From Pseudochryseolinea flava (lineage in GTDB: Bacteria > Bacteroidota > Bacteroidia > Cytophagales > Cyclobacteriaceae): a stretch of 64,000 bases of DNA. The notes beneath the pieces are model-generated. The model was not told the DNA's origin. It searched no databases and saw nothing but the letters and a program-made list of their open reading frames with translations. Positions 44,251 to 53,443 of this stretch are shown here, piece after piece; within the stretch, counting starts at the first letter, position 1, and every line of letters starts with the position of its first letter. Location: NCBI RefSeq assembly GCF_003286915.1, contig NZ_QMFY01000005.1, forward strand, positions 1 through 64,000, in the 5' to 3' direction. The position numbers and the translations under genes are program-made.

Positions 44251-46491
44251 ATGAAAAATATTCTTTACGCAATTGGCATGTTTCTATGCATGCAACCTGC
44301 TTTCGCAGAAACCGGTGTTGGTAACGGTGATAAACCAACACATGATGTGCGCAAAACGGCTCTCGGAACGCCGTATATTTTAGAAGCGACGTTGTATATC
44401 GATCAAACCTATTTACGGTTCGGTGTTGAAAATTACAATGGTCGTGGAATAACTGAAATCCATCGGTCGACTTCTCCTGACAGTGGATATGAAGTTGTCG
44501 CTACTTATACTGACCTTGGACAATTCTATGTCGATCAATGGAATCTGAAACCACGAACAACTTTTTGGTATAAGGCGCGGGTGGTCGATGGAACGGAAGT
44601 CTCAGGATTTACCGAGCCCTTCCACGCAACAACATTTTCTTTCAATTACAAGCCGACGCTAAATGTTTTTCCGGAAAACCCAACCAAATTAATTGTTCAA
44701 CTGACGGACAATAGCTACAATGATATTTGGTACACTGTTGATCGTCGAAAGCTCGGCGGATCTTATGAAACGATGTGGGAATTTCAATCACTGGATTCTG
44801 GAGAAGTGCACTACTATGACGATGGCATGTTAGAGCAAGGCACCACGTACATCTACAACGTACACATCACGACAATATATTCCGAAGGCACAACGGATAC
44901 TTATAACGTTGCTACGGATACTGCAACGACTCCGATTGATGAGCCTTTGCTTGAAGTTGGTCCGATCGATTTGTACAGTCCTTGTGGAAACGAAGTCCCG
45001 CTTATACTTGAGTTTCCCGATGTACATCCTGTTACGGAGTTATACCGATCACTCTCACCAGATGGCCCATTTGTCTTGATTGAAACTTTTCCCATCGACG
45101 GCAGTGTCCGCATCGAGTATACTGACAGGGGAATTCCAAGGCAAACAAATTATTACAAAGCGCGCTGCGTTGGACCTCACGCCGTATCTGATTTTACGCC
45201 GGTTGTCAGTTATGATGCAAGATCACATTACTACAAGCCAGATTTCTCGGTCACTGTCGATGAGGAAGGTGTAGCAGAGATCACCTTAAAAGATAATACA
45301 TATGCCGACGAATGGTATAGTGTCGAGAGAATGCGCCATCATGCAGGCGGTGTATTCGAACCTGTATTTTATGTCGAGATGACTGACTCCGGAAGCACCT
45401 ATACATTCCGGGATACAACGTTGGTACCTGGTTCTGGATATACGTACTATCTCCAGGGAAAAACAGAAGAGTGGTGTGTGGGATGGCCAGGGTCAGAAGG
45501 CGAGTTTTTGATTAAAGAAGTTGACATTACGACTCCACCTGATGATTATACGATTACAGGATTTACGCTTGTCGATCCTGTCACCAATCAAGATATCGGA
45601 CCGCTTCTTCCGAACATGTATTTCGAAGCTACTAACCTTCCGAACATCAGAGCGAACGTGTCATCGAACAAAGTCAAGTCGGTCATTTTCTTTTTGAATA
45701 ATAAACGTCGAACCGATAATGGTGGGCCGATCTTTAGTTATTGGCCAGAAAAAAATGGTGATTATGATCCGGGTGTTTACACGCCAGGCAGTTACCAACT
45801 GGTTGCTACACCTTATAGCGAGAAGAATGGTGCGGGCATAAAAGGGCCGACGGAAATTTTACCGTTCACCATTCGTGTGTCGAGGCCGACGATTCAAAGT
45901 TTCACACTCGTTGATCCAATAACCGATCAAGACATTGGTCCACTTGTCGATGGTGCCGTAGTCGATGCTTCTCTTGCTGCGAACATTCGCGCGAATACAA
46001 CCAATGGCGCTACAGCCGTGATGTTTTTTTTGAACAACAAACGTCGCGCGGATAATGGTGCACCAATCTTCAGTTATTTCCCTGAGAAAAATGGTGATTA
46101 TGAACCAGGGCTTGTAACGCCAGGTGGATATGTATTAAAAGCAACACCGTCGACGTTGCCCAATGGCGAAGGCACTGTTGGACAAACGGTAACAATTCAG
46201 TTTTCGGTAGCCGGCGCCGCGACTCTTGCTGAAGTGAAGACCGTGGGTCTCTATCCAAATCCGATAGTGAGTGAGAGCGAATTGATGGTGAATGTTATCG
46301 GTGAAAAAGAAGTTTCTGTTCAGGTTTATGATCAGTTTGGTAATCCGATCGGTCAAACCGTGAACGCAAAAACGAACCTCGAAGGATCTTGGAAGTTTCC
46401 AGTGGCAAACTTTAATCTCACGCGTGGCGCGTATATTATTAATGTGATGATAGAAGGAACTCGTCATAGTACGCGCGTTGTAGTAGAATAA
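44251..46491 (+). CDS. T9SS-secreted paralogue of the preceding protein
   Basis: A 746-residue protein with signal peptide 1-19 (ending AFAET). It shares with the gene before it the N-terminal 'GITEIHRSTSPDSGYEVV' type FnIII module, 'DNSYNDIWYTVDR' segments, two copies of the 113-114-residue module (near 45550 and 45889; 'GNGDY'-like KNGDY at the end of each) and the T9SS sorting domain with SLYPNP-like 'VGLYPNPIVSESELMV'. It is about two FnIII modules shorter. The tandem copy suggests a recent or selected duplication. Confidence 0.88.
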   Translation: MKNILYAIGMFLCMQPAFAETGVGNGDKPTHDVRKTALGTPYILEATLYIDQTYLRFGVENYNGRGITEIHRSTSPDSGYEVVATYTDLGQFYVDQWNLKPRTTFWYKARVVDGTEVSGFTEPFHATTFSFNYKPTLNVFPENPTKLIVQLTDNSYNDIWYTVDRRKLGGSYETMWEFQSLDSGEVHYYDDGMLEQGTTYIYNVHITTIYSEGTTDTYNVATDTATTPIDEPLLEVGPIDLYSPCGNEVPLILEFPDVHPVTELYRSLSPDGPFVLIETFPIDGSVRIEYTDRGIPRQTNYYKARCVGPHAVSDFTPVVSYDARSHYYKPDFSVTVDEEGVAEITLKDNTYADEWYSVERMRHHAGGVFEPVFYVEMTDSGSTYTFRDTTLVPGSGYTYYLQGKTEEWCVGWPGSEGEFLIKEVDITTPPDDYTITGFTLVDPVTNQDIGPLLPNMYFEATNLPNIRANVSSNKVKSVIFFLNNKRRTDNGGPIFSYWPEKNGDYDPGVYTPGSYQLVATPYSEKNGAGIKGPTEILPFTIRVSRPTIQSFTLVDPITDQDIGPLVDGAVVDASLAANIRANTTNGATAVMFFLNNKRRADNGAPIFSYFPEKNGDYEPGLVTPGGYVLKATPSTLPNGEGTVGQTVTIQFSVAGAATLAEVKTVGLYPNPIVSESELMVNVIGEKEVSVQVYDQFGNPIGQTVNAKTNLEGSWKFPVANFNLTRGAYIINVMIEGTRHSTRVVVE

Positions 46492-46518
46492 CATCAGTTG
46501 GTTCATTATAGTCTAAAG

Positions 46519-46542
46519 GCCCTGTGATGAGCAGGGCTTTTT
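46519..46542 (+). terminator. Intrinsic terminator after the second T9SS gene
   Basis: Stem gccctg (46519-46524) with cagggc (46532-46537), then TTTTT. Confidence 0.8.
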
Positions 46543-46681
46543 CATGCGATGTACGATGGAAATTGTTGGCGTAGGGTTCGTTTCGTAAAACACCTGCAAT
46601 CTGTCGCTTTCACACCCGTACCCAACTTTTGCTACCGTGTAGGTTTGTATATCAGAAATTAACATCATAATACAAATCAAC

Positions 46682-47137
46682 ATGCAAAAGATTACGACAT
46701 TTCTCACCTTCAATGATCGCGCTGGCGAAGCGATGGAATTTTACACCTCCCGCTTTAAAGATGCACGCATTACGAGTTCTGTTCCCGGGCCAGACGGGAG
46801 AATAATGACTGGCACGTTTATGCTAAATGGTCAGGAGTTTATGGCGTTGAACGGTGGTCCGCATTTTACTTTCGCGGAGGGAATTTCGCTATTCGTAAGA
46901 TGTGAGACACAGGAAGAAATTGATTACTATTACGATACTTTGTCAGAAGACGGAGAGAAACAACCCTGTGGTTGGTTGAAGGATAAATTTGGTGTATCGT
47001 GGCAAATCATTCCGTCAATTTTATCGCAATTACTTTTTGATAAAGATCGGGTGAAATCAAAAAACGTGTTAAACGCGATGTTGCAGATGAAGAAGATTGA
47101 TATTGCAAAATTGAAAGAGGCACACGCTAAAGAATAG
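46682..47137 (+). CDS. VOC-family (PF06983-type) protein
   Basis: A 151-residue protein with the 3-dmu-9_3-mt/PhnB pattern: 'ITTFLTFNDRAGEAMEFYTS' and 'FMLNGQEFMALNGGPHFTF', then CGWLKDKFGVSWQIIP. These are glyoxalase-fold proteins, not methyltransferases, with unknown substrate. It precedes the AlkD-like gene by 31 bp in the same direction. Confidence 0.88.
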   Translation: MQKITTFLTFNDRAGEAMEFYTSRFKDARITSSVPGPDGRIMTGTFMLNGQEFMALNGGPHFTFAEGISLFVRCETQEEIDYYYDTLSEDGEKQPCGWLKDKFGVSWQIIPSILSQLLFDKDRVKSKNVLNAMLQMKKIDIAKLKEAHAKE

Positions 47138-47168
47138 CGCATCACGACAAGAGTTAACGTCCACTGAT

Positions 47169-47972
47169 ATGGCAAAGAAACAAGTTTTGAAATCACCTGT
47201 AAAGACAAAAGCTTCGCAGGCCACGCGAAAGTCAATCACAAAAAATGCGCCGACAGCGAAACATTTTATTGCCTTGATGAAGACACATCAATCTGATGAA
47301 GAACTGATAAAAATTCAGCGCTACTTCAAATCAGGTGAAGGTGAATACGGCGCAGGCGATAAATTTATGGGAATCCGGATGGGCACGTTATTCAAACTTG
47401 CAAAGGACTCCATCGAAATGTCGCCCACCGAAATCAGTAAACTTTTGGATCATTCCGTCCACGAAGTAAGGGCGGGTGCGTTGAGTATCATGAACTATCA
47501 AGCACGTGCTAAGAAGACCGACGAAGTGCATCGTAAAGTGCTGTTCGATTTATATTTGAAAAAGCACAATCGCATTAATAATTGGGATTTGGTTGATCTT
47601 GCTGCGCAGTTTGTCGTTGGGGGCTATCTATTCATAGCGAATAAGTCACGTGATGTTTTGTATAAACTGGCGACATCTAAAAATATGTGGGAGCGTCGCA
47701 CCAGTATGGTGAGCACGGCTTACTTTATTCGTCAGGGCGAATTAGATGACACATTCCAAATTGCAGCATTGCTTCTGAACGACAAACAAGATCTCATCCA
47801 TAAAGCTGCAGGCGGATGGATTCGTGAGGCCGGGAAACAAGATCAGAAAAAGCTTGTCGCATTCTTAGACAAACATGCTGCAACAATGCCGCGCACCATG
47901 CTGCGATACGCGATTGAAAAATTAAACGAGAAACAGAAGGATTATTACATGGGATTAAAGGCAGCGTCGTGA
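47169..47972 (+). CDS. AlkD-like DNA alkylation repair protein
   Basis: A 267-residue HEAT-repeat-type DNA glycosylase. Visible family points are 'YFKSGEGEYGAGDKFMGIR', 'HEVRAGALSIMNYQARAKK', RINNWDLVDLAAQ with the Trp-Asp pair that lies in the DNA-facing cleft, 'MWERRTSMVSTAYFIRQGE' and 'IHKAAGGWIREAGKQD'. Relatives remove alkylated bases without flipping. The N-terminus has a basic, flexible 30-residue leader. Confidence 0.9.
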   Translation: MAKKQVLKSPVKTKASQATRKSITKNAPTAKHFIALMKTHQSDEELIKIQRYFKSGEGEYGAGDKFMGIRMGTLFKLAKDSIEMSPTEISKLLDHSVHEVRAGALSIMNYQARAKKTDEVHRKVLFDLYLKKHNRINNWDLVDLAAQFVVGGYLFIANKSRDVLYKLATSKNMWERRTSMVSTAYFIRQGELDDTFQIAALLLNDKQDLIHKAAGGWIREAGKQDQKKLVAFLDKHAATMPRTMLRYAIEKLNEKQKDYYMGLKAAS

Positions 47973-47975
47973 AAC

Positions 47976-48437
47976 TTATGATGATTGAATTGTGTACGTG
48001 AACCGTTCTTTTTGTTGTCCCGTCGCGCCGATTCGGTTGTAAAATTTTATGGCGTCAACATTAAACGTTGGCGTCTGCCATTGAATATTTACACATTCAT
48101 TCGCTTGCGCTTCTTTAATCAATCTTCTGATAATTTCTTGTCCAATGCCAAGGCCGCGATATGCTGGTTCTAAAAAGAGGCAATCAAGGTAGAGGAATTG
48201 TTGCGCATCCCAAGTTGAAAAATCAAACGTGTATGTACAATAGCCTACACGCGTTGCGTGTCGCTCGACAATCCAACAATAGAGCTTTGGCGACGGACTG
48301 AAGATTGCCTGTTCCAGTCCCGCAATTTTATTACGCGGATCGAACGTTGATTGCTCATGCATAGCATGACTTTCGCAAAGTGATAGTAACGACGGAAGAT
48401 CTTCTCTTTTACAATCACGAATTTCGTAATCGATCAT
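47976..48437 (-). CDS. GNAT-family N-acetyltransferase
   Basis: A 153-residue GNAT enzyme with the acetyl-CoA loop YRGLGIGQEIIRRLI and the late IKFYNRIGATG segment. The substrate is unknown. Its start overlaps the end of the LysR gene by 4 bp, so the two form an operon. Confidence 0.88.
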   Translation of the reverse strand: MIDYEIRDCKREDLPSLLSLCESHAMHEQSTFDPRNKIAGLEQAIFSPSPKLYCWIVERHATRVGYCTYTFDFSTWDAQQFLYLDCLFLEPAYRGLGIGQEIIRRLIKEAQANECVNIQWQTPTFNVDAIKFYNRIGATGQQKERFTYTIQSS

Positions 48438-49321
48438 ATTGCAATTTCCTTCTGAAGAAACGTGATAAAGTGAGTGAAGTATTTTGGGTACGTTTTATTC
48501 TTGAACGTCGCGATATAGTGTTTACGTTTTAATCCATTGCGGCCAACCTTGACTAAGCGTAACTGATCGTCGTTAATATAGTTCTTGAGCGCCCATTTGG
48601 CGAGCACCATCACACCCATATCAGCCTTTACCATTTCGATCGCGGCTTCAGTAAGCGGAACGGCGGTAACTTTTTTAGGCGATACCTTTGCCGGCTTCAG
48701 AAAGAACTCGTAGACGGTAACGGTTTCCATTGGTAAAGAATGGATGATTAAACACGCGTCACTAAAATCTTCCGCCGCCACAAACTTTTTGGATGCCCAT
48801 TCATGACCAGCAGGTACTACAACAACCATTTCATCTTGAAATAATTCTGTGTATTGCAGCTTTACATCTTTAATAGGATCCGTTGTAATAGCAATGTCAA
48901 GCTCGCCGGCAAGTAATTTTTGAAGTGGATAATGCGTTGCGCTCATCACCAATTGCAGGTCTACGTTAGGGTAGAGCTGGTGAAATTGTTTCATCACAGA
49001 CGGAAGCCAGTGGTAACTCGAATAACACTCGGCACTTAGTTTTATTTCGCCCGTTTCGCCATAGATCATCTTCTTAATTTGCGTCTCTGCAGATTCCAGT
49101 TTCTCTAAGACTTCACTTGCTGTCGCATATATTTTTTCTCCTGCTTTCGTAAGCGTCATCTTCTTTTTTGTACGCGTGAAAATAGGCGTCCCCAGTTGAT
49201 ATTCGGCTTCACGCAATTGATGGCTAAGCGCAGATTGCGTAAGGTGTAATTTGTCGATGGCTTTGGTAATGCTCCCTTCTTCGGCAATAGCCTTGATCAA
49301 CTTCAAATGACGAATTTCCAT
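48434..49321 (-). CDS. LysR-family transcriptional regulator
   Basis: A 295-residue regulator with the N-terminal HTH ('EGSITKAIDKLHLTQSALSH' then QLREAEYQLGTPIFTR) and a LysR substrate-binding domain. It resembles MetR-like regulators ('VVPAGHEWASKKFV'). It is divergent from the rhodanese gene at 49446 and is followed by the GNAT gene. Confidence 0.92.
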   Translation of the reverse strand: MEIRHLKLIKAIAEEGSITKAIDKLHLTQSALSHQLREAEYQLGTPIFTRTKKKMTLTKAGEKIYATASEVLEKLESAETQIKKMIYGETGEIKLSAECYSSYHWLPSVMKQFHQLYPNVDLQLVMSATHYPLQKLLAGELDIAITTDPIKDVKLQYTELFQDEMVVVVPAGHEWASKKFVAAEDFSDACLIIHSLPMETVTVYEFFLKPAKVSPKKVTAVPLTEAAIEMVKADMGVMVLAKWALKNYINDDQLRLVKVGRNGLKRKHYIATFKNKTYPKYFTHFITFLQKEIAI

Positions 49322-49445
49322 GCATCAAAAGTAATCAATCTCTTTGTCACATCAGTATGAGGAATTTTCATCATCATCATGAAGGATTTGATTTCATGCA
49401 TTTTGGAAGGCACTGTAGGTTTGTATCAACAAAACCAAAAGAAAA

Positions 49446-49838
49446 ATGAACGAGCAATTGAAATTTTACGAAAACAAACTTGAGTTTGAAATGGACCCAT
49501 CGGATCTATTCGACGCGCTTAGCAAAGGGATGAAAGTTGTTCCGCTTGATGCGCGCAAGTCATTTGCGTTTGATGCTGAGCGGATCCCTGGAGCGATTAA
49601 CATTCCTCATCGAGAAATGAATGATGCCACAACAGCCGCGCTGGATCGCGATGCTATTTACATTACTTATTGCGATGGTATCGGTTGCAACGCCAGTACA
49701 AAGGGCGCGCGTAATATGACGAAGCTCGGTTTCAAAGTGAAAGAACTCATCGGAGGGATCGAGTGGTGGAAGTTTGATGGTTATGAAACCGAAGGTACAA
49801 AAGCAAGGCAAGGAGAAAAAGTAGTTTGTGCTTGTTGA
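49446..49838 (+). CDS. Rhodanese-like domain protein
   Basis: A 130-residue single-domain rhodanese. The catalytic Cys is at about 76 in TYCDGIGCNAST, with an unusual second Cys in the active-site loop (C-x4-C), next to LDARKSFAFDAERIPGAINI. It may be a sulfurtransferase or a thiol-redox protein. It is divergent from the LysR gene, its likely regulator. Confidence 0.88.
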   Translation: MNEQLKFYENKLEFEMDPSDLFDALSKGMKVVPLDARKSFAFDAERIPGAINIPHREMNDATTAALDRDAIYITYCDGIGCNASTKGARNMTKLGFKVKELIGGIEWWKFDGYETEGTKARQGEKVVCAC

Positions 49839-49845
49839 TTTCACT

Positions 49846-49878
49846 GCGAACATCACATTATTAAGGTGTGATGTTCGC
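49846..49878. terminator. Perfect 12-bp inverted repeat, possible terminator
   Basis: GCGAACATCACA (49846-49857) and TGTGATGTTCGC (49867-49878), with a 9-base loop. There is no T run after it, so it may be an attenuator, processing site or a tailless terminator after the rhodanese gene. Confidence 0.6.
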
Positions 49879-49901
49879 TGGTAATTCTGTACATTCAATC
49901 C

Positions 49902-50357
49902 ATGAAAAATCTCATCTACTTGTGTAGCATCAGCTGGATGTTGCTGCTTTCGGTAACTGGTATCGCACAGCATAAGATTAGCGACATAGCTTGGCTTTCG
50001 GGAGAATGGTCACGAACAAATACTAAACCCGGACGTTCTGGTGTTGAAGTTTGGTCAATACAAGGTGATAGTATTTTAATCGGAAAAGGCTTAACGATGC
50101 GCGGTGCCGATACGGTCGTTGTTGAAAATATCAAGATTGTCTTACGTGCCAATACGCTACATTATGTGGCTGATGTAAATGAGAACGTAAGGCCCATTTC
50201 TTTTAAGTTTATACAGCTACAATCCAATGGCTTTGTTTGCGAAAATCTGGATCATGATTTTCCGAAGCGAATTTCTTACACGTTGGAAAAGGATAAATTG
50301 CGTGCTGTCATCTCTGGTGACGGTAAATCGATTGAATACCTGTTTGTTCGAAAGTGA
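49902..50357 (+). CDS. DUF6265 family exported protein
   Basis: A 151-residue protein with signal peptide 1-22 (ending GIAQ). It follows the DUF6265 pattern, a lipocalin-like small beta protein: 'ISDIAWLSGEWSRTNTKPG', 'EVWSIQGDSILIGKGLTM' and 'FVCENLDHDFPKRISY'. No function is known. Confidence 0.8.
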   Translation: MKNLIYLCSISWMLLLSVTGIAQHKISDIAWLSGEWSRTNTKPGRSGVEVWSIQGDSILIGKGLTMRGADTVVVENIKIVLRANTLHYVADVNENVRPISFKFIQLQSNGFVCENLDHDFPKRISYTLEKDKLRAVISGDGKSIEYLFVRK

Positions 50358-50457
50358 TAATCACCGTTGCTTGACGGTCGTCATTTTTTTTAAAAAAAGT
50401 CACAATTAAGGGTGATATTTATCTTTCCTAAGGCACAAGCTATTAAATACATTGCTT

Positions 50458-51006
50458 ATGGTCGAAATCGTTGAACATCCTCCTGTAGAGGCGCAAATCG
50501 CGTTGGACTTCGAAGCGTTGTACAAGCGCACGTTTCCAGTCGTTGCCAAGCTTGTGCACAAATGGAATGGGTCTTTGGACGACGCGAAAGACGTATTCCA
50601 TGATGGACTCGTGTTGCTTTATGAAAAAATGCAAGACGGCGTACAATTTCAGACTTCGCGTGAGGCATATCTTGTTGGCATCTGTAAGAATCTTTGGGTT
50701 AAAAAGTTTTCAAAGGATGTGGCCAAGGTTGCCCTCGACGAAATAGAGCGATCAATAGAAATCCCCGGTGATTTTTATCCGACGGTAAACACGCAACATT
50801 TACTAACGATGTTGATGTCGACTGGGAAGCGTTGTCTTGCCTTATTGGAAGCCATGTATTTTAAAGGTAAATCTGTTGAACGGGTTGCTCAAGATCTTGG
50901 CTACAGTGGTGAGCACTCTGCTTCGGTTCAGAAGTACAAATGCCTGGAGAAAATGAGGGAGCAAATCCGAAACAAAAATATTGCTTATGAGGACTTCCTT
51001 GAATGA
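50458..51006 (+). CDS. ECF-type RNA polymerase sigma factor
   Basis: A 182-residue sigma-70 family protein begun at the ATG at 50458. Region 2 is seen in 'FEALYKRTFPVVAKLVHKW' and 'DAKDVFHDGLVLLYEKM', region 4 in 'CLALLEAMYFKGKSVERVAQ' and GYSGEHSASVQKYKCLEKM. It leads a three-gene operon with the anti-sigma-like gene and a ClpP gene, overlapping the former. Confidence 0.88.
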   Translation: MVEIVEHPPVEAQIALDFEALYKRTFPVVAKLVHKWNGSLDDAKDVFHDGLVLLYEKMQDGVQFQTSREAYLVGICKNLWVKKFSKDVAKVALDEIERSIEIPGDFYPTVNTQHLLTMLMSTGKRCLALLEAMYFKGKSVERVAQDLGYSGEHSASVQKYKCLEKMREQIRNKNIAYEDFLE

Positions 51007-51256
51007 AATTAGGACTGTAGAGCGGTACGTGGATGGTTCGCTGTCTTCGCTAGAGCAACTTTCATTTGAAAGGCAACTCAAGAATGATCCGGCCCTTCGT
51101 TTGAATGTATTTTTGCAACGGAAGGTATACACGCTCTTAAAACATTATCGCCGGAAGAATTTGAAAGAAAGCGCACGCGCTGTGCATGACAAACTCTTTG
51201 ATGATCCAGTGAATGCTGGATTCAAAGATTCCATACTTAGAATTTTTAAATCTTAA
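50987..51256 (+). CDS. Small anti-sigma-like protein
   Basis: An 89-residue protein begun at the ATG at 50987, inside the end of the sigma gene. The N-terminal 'IRTVERYVDGSLSSLEQLSF' and 'LKNDPALRLNVFLQ' follow the pattern of the cytoplasmic, zinc-less N-terminus of Bacteroidota anti-sigma proteins. There is no TM, so it is a soluble form. By position it probably binds the upstream sigma factor; the ClpP gene begins 5 bp after it. This is inference. Confidence 0.55.
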   Translation: MRTSLNEIRTVERYVDGSLSSLEQLSFERQLKNDPALRLNVFLQRKVYTLLKHYRRKNLKESARAVHDKLFDDPVNAGFKDSILRIFKS

Positions 51257-51261
51257 ATTTT

Positions 51262-51933
51262 ATGGTGCAATCGAATTTAGTGCCCATGGTAATTGATAGC
51301 AGTTCCCGTGGAGAGAGAGCCTATGACATTTTTAGTCTGCTATTGAAGGAAAGAATTGTATTCTTAGGTACAGGTGTAAACGATTCTATCGCAAACCTTA
51401 TCGTTGCGCAGTTGCTGTATTTAAACAGTCTTGATCCTAAGCGGGATATTCAACTCTATATCAATAGTCCGGGCGGAAGTGTTTACGCTGGGCTGGCTAT
51501 TTATGATGCGATGCAAATGATACAAGCATCGGTGTCAACGGTGGCTGTAGGAGTAACCGCGAGTATGGCTACAGCCTTACTTTGTTCAGGTGCAAAGGGA
51601 AAGCGATACTCCTTGCCGCATGCAACCATTCATATGCATCCGACGAGTAGTGGCACTCAAGGTTATACGGAAGATGTTCGCATTGCTACACGTGAGCAAG
51701 AAAGACTTCAAACGCAGCTATTTCACTTAATGGGAAAACACACGGGGCATACTTGGCAAGAAATAGAGGAAGTGTTTATTCGCGATAAATTTATGAGTGC
51801 GCCTGAAGCGAAAGCATTCGGATTGATAGACGAAGTAATGGGCGATGTCTCGGATGTGATTACCTTGAATCGCCCGGAAATTACCATGAGCTTGTTTAAC
51901 GATCAGCAACTTGCTCCGGCAGCTTCGTCGTGA
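51262..51933 (+). CDS. ClpP-family protease subunit (paralogue)
   Basis: A 223-residue ClpP with the complete triad: Ser101 in VTASMATALL, His126 in ATIHMHPTS and Asp175 in FIRDKFMSAPEAKAFG, plus the SPGGSVYAGLAIYD segment. Primary clpP genes usually lie next to tig and clpX; this one follows a sigma factor and a small anti-sigma-like gene with only 5 bp between, so it is probably a second ClpP with a dedicated role. Confidence 0.9.
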   Translation: MVQSNLVPMVIDSSSRGERAYDIFSLLLKERIVFLGTGVNDSIANLIVAQLLYLNSLDPKRDIQLYINSPGGSVYAGLAIYDAMQMIQASVSTVAVGVTASMATALLCSGAKGKRYSLPHATIHMHPTSSGTQGYTEDVRIATREQERLQTQLFHLMGKHTGHTWQEIEEVFIRDKFMSAPEAKAFGLIDEVMGDVSDVITLNRPEITMSLFNDQQLAPAASS

Positions 51934-51936
51934 AGA

Positions 51937-52578
51937 TCATTTTGAGATAACAAGAGACTTAAACTCACCTCCTGAACCTTCACCGGTCCAGAGTGCGATA
52001 CCACCGGTGTTCGACGTTGAAAGTCGCGCTACTTTCAAGCTAGGTGTGGCGCTGTTGTTTACATACACCAGAACTTCTTGGTCGGTAACTTCTATTTTAG
52101 CACGGAACCAATCATTTGCGTTCGGGGCGTTGTCGATTGCCTTTTCAAATTCACCGTTACGCTCTTCCCGTAGTTTGTACCACGTATAAACTGGCTGGAA
52201 TACGTATTGCACGGCGTGAATTTTTCGAATGGGATCTTCTGCGTGGAAATTGAAAGGTCGAAAATAAATTGCTTCAAAGGTGGAGTCATTCTGAATGTGA
52301 AAAGCGACGCCGATGAAACTCTTCTGGACAACGTCTTTACCTTTCAAATCAACTTCGATTGTGCCGGTCGTAAACGTTACATCCTTAATGGTAGCCAATC
52401 CCTGACCTGATCGTTCATCGAGCTTGATGGATTTTGTTTTTGTGTCAACTACCAATGCCCGATTGGACATCACAAGTTTTTTGTCATTGGCAAGTTTGCT
52501 AAGATCAAACTTTGATTGTGCTACCGACGCCAAAGAAATCATCGATAAAACAACGATGGAGAGTTTTGTTTTTAACAT
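51937..52578 (-). CDS. Exported concanavalin-like (DUF1080-type) protein
   Basis: A 213-residue protein with signal peptide 1-20 (ending SVAQS). The jelly-roll pattern 'FTTGTIEVDLKGKDVVQKSF', 'GVAFHIQNDSTFEAIYFRPF' and 'WFRAKIEVTDQEVLVYVNN' resembles DUF1080/3-keto-disaccharide hydrolase and laminin-G folds. A sugar-binding or hydrolase role is possible; active-site residues are not clear. It converges with clpP. Confidence 0.7.
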   Translation of the reverse strand: MLKTKLSIVVLSMISLASVAQSKFDLSKLANDKKLVMSNRALVVDTKTKSIKLDERSGQGLATIKDVTFTTGTIEVDLKGKDVVQKSFIGVAFHIQNDSTFEAIYFRPFNFHAEDPIRKIHAVQYVFQPVYTWYKLREERNGEFEKAIDNAPNANDWFRAKIEVTDQEVLVYVNNSATPSLKVARLSTSNTGGIALWTGEGSGGEFKSLVISK

Positions 52579-52753
52579 GCGTGTAATTGGGTTTGTGAGA
52601 ATTTAACTCAGGTTGAAGGTAACGTATTATCAAGGATTCTCTCCACACTTTGATGTGAGTGGCCAATACGATCCATGTCTGAAAAAAAAGGAAGTTGCTT
52701 AAAATAGTGTTAACGAAAATAAATCGTTTATTTTGAGGCTTATCTCAATTGAT

Positions 52754-53425
52754 ATGAACGCTAAACAAATTGCTGCAGAACGTGCCGTTGACTATGTAAA
52801 AGATGGTATGATTGTCGGACTTGGAACAGGCTCTACGGCTTACTTTGCAATTCAAAAAATTGGATCGCTTGTAAAGCAGGGAATGAAAATCAAAGCCATA
52901 GCGAGTTCTCAGGCATCCGATGATCTCGCGCGACAACTCGGCATTCCTTTATTGGAGCCCGGGAATGAGCAGCAAATTGATGTATCGATAGACGGCGCGG
53001 ACGAAGTTGACACAAATGGAAACCTGATCAAAGGCGGCGGCGGTGCACTTCTTCGCGAAAAGATATTGGCTACCAATAGCAAAAAATTCTTCGTTGTCGT
53101 CGATGAGTCGAAACTTGTTACTAAACTAGGTAAGTTCAAATTGCCAGTAGAAATAATCAAGTTTGGATCTGTTTTAACCTTAGCCAAGCTCGAAGCACTT
53201 GGAGGGAAACCGGTGGTTCGCCAAAAAGATGGAAAAGATTTTAATACCGATAACGGTAACCTCATTGCCGATTGTTCATTCTATCCAATCGAAGATCCGA
53301 AAGCATTGCACGAACAATTGAAGCAACTCACTGGCGTAGTAGAAACTGGGATTTTTCCTACCGAGGTTGTTACTGCGGTAATTGCCGCCTATGCTTCGGG
53401 TGAGACAAAACAATTCGATTATTAG
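52754..53425 (+). CDS. rpiA: Ribose-5-phosphate isomerase A
   Basis: A 223-residue RpiA begun at the ATG at 52754 (MNAKQIAAERAVDYV). Landmarks are the phosphate-binding GLGTGSTAYFAI, 'DVSIDGADEVDTNGNLIKGG' with the catalytic acidic residues, GGALLREKILA, and KLGKFKLPVEI. It interconverts ribose 5-phosphate and ribulose 5-phosphate in the pentose phosphate pathway. It is monocistronic. Confidence 0.95.
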   Translation: MNAKQIAAERAVDYVKDGMIVGLGTGSTAYFAIQKIGSLVKQGMKIKAIASSQASDDLARQLGIPLLEPGNEQQIDVSIDGADEVDTNGNLIKGGGGALLREKILATNSKKFFVVVDESKLVTKLGKFKLPVEIIKFGSVLTLAKLEALGGKPVVRQKDGKDFNTDNGNLIADCSFYPIEDPKALHEQLKQLTGVVETGIFPTEVVTAVIAAYASGETKQFDY

Positions 53426-53443
53426 AAACGGATAACAACCGGG

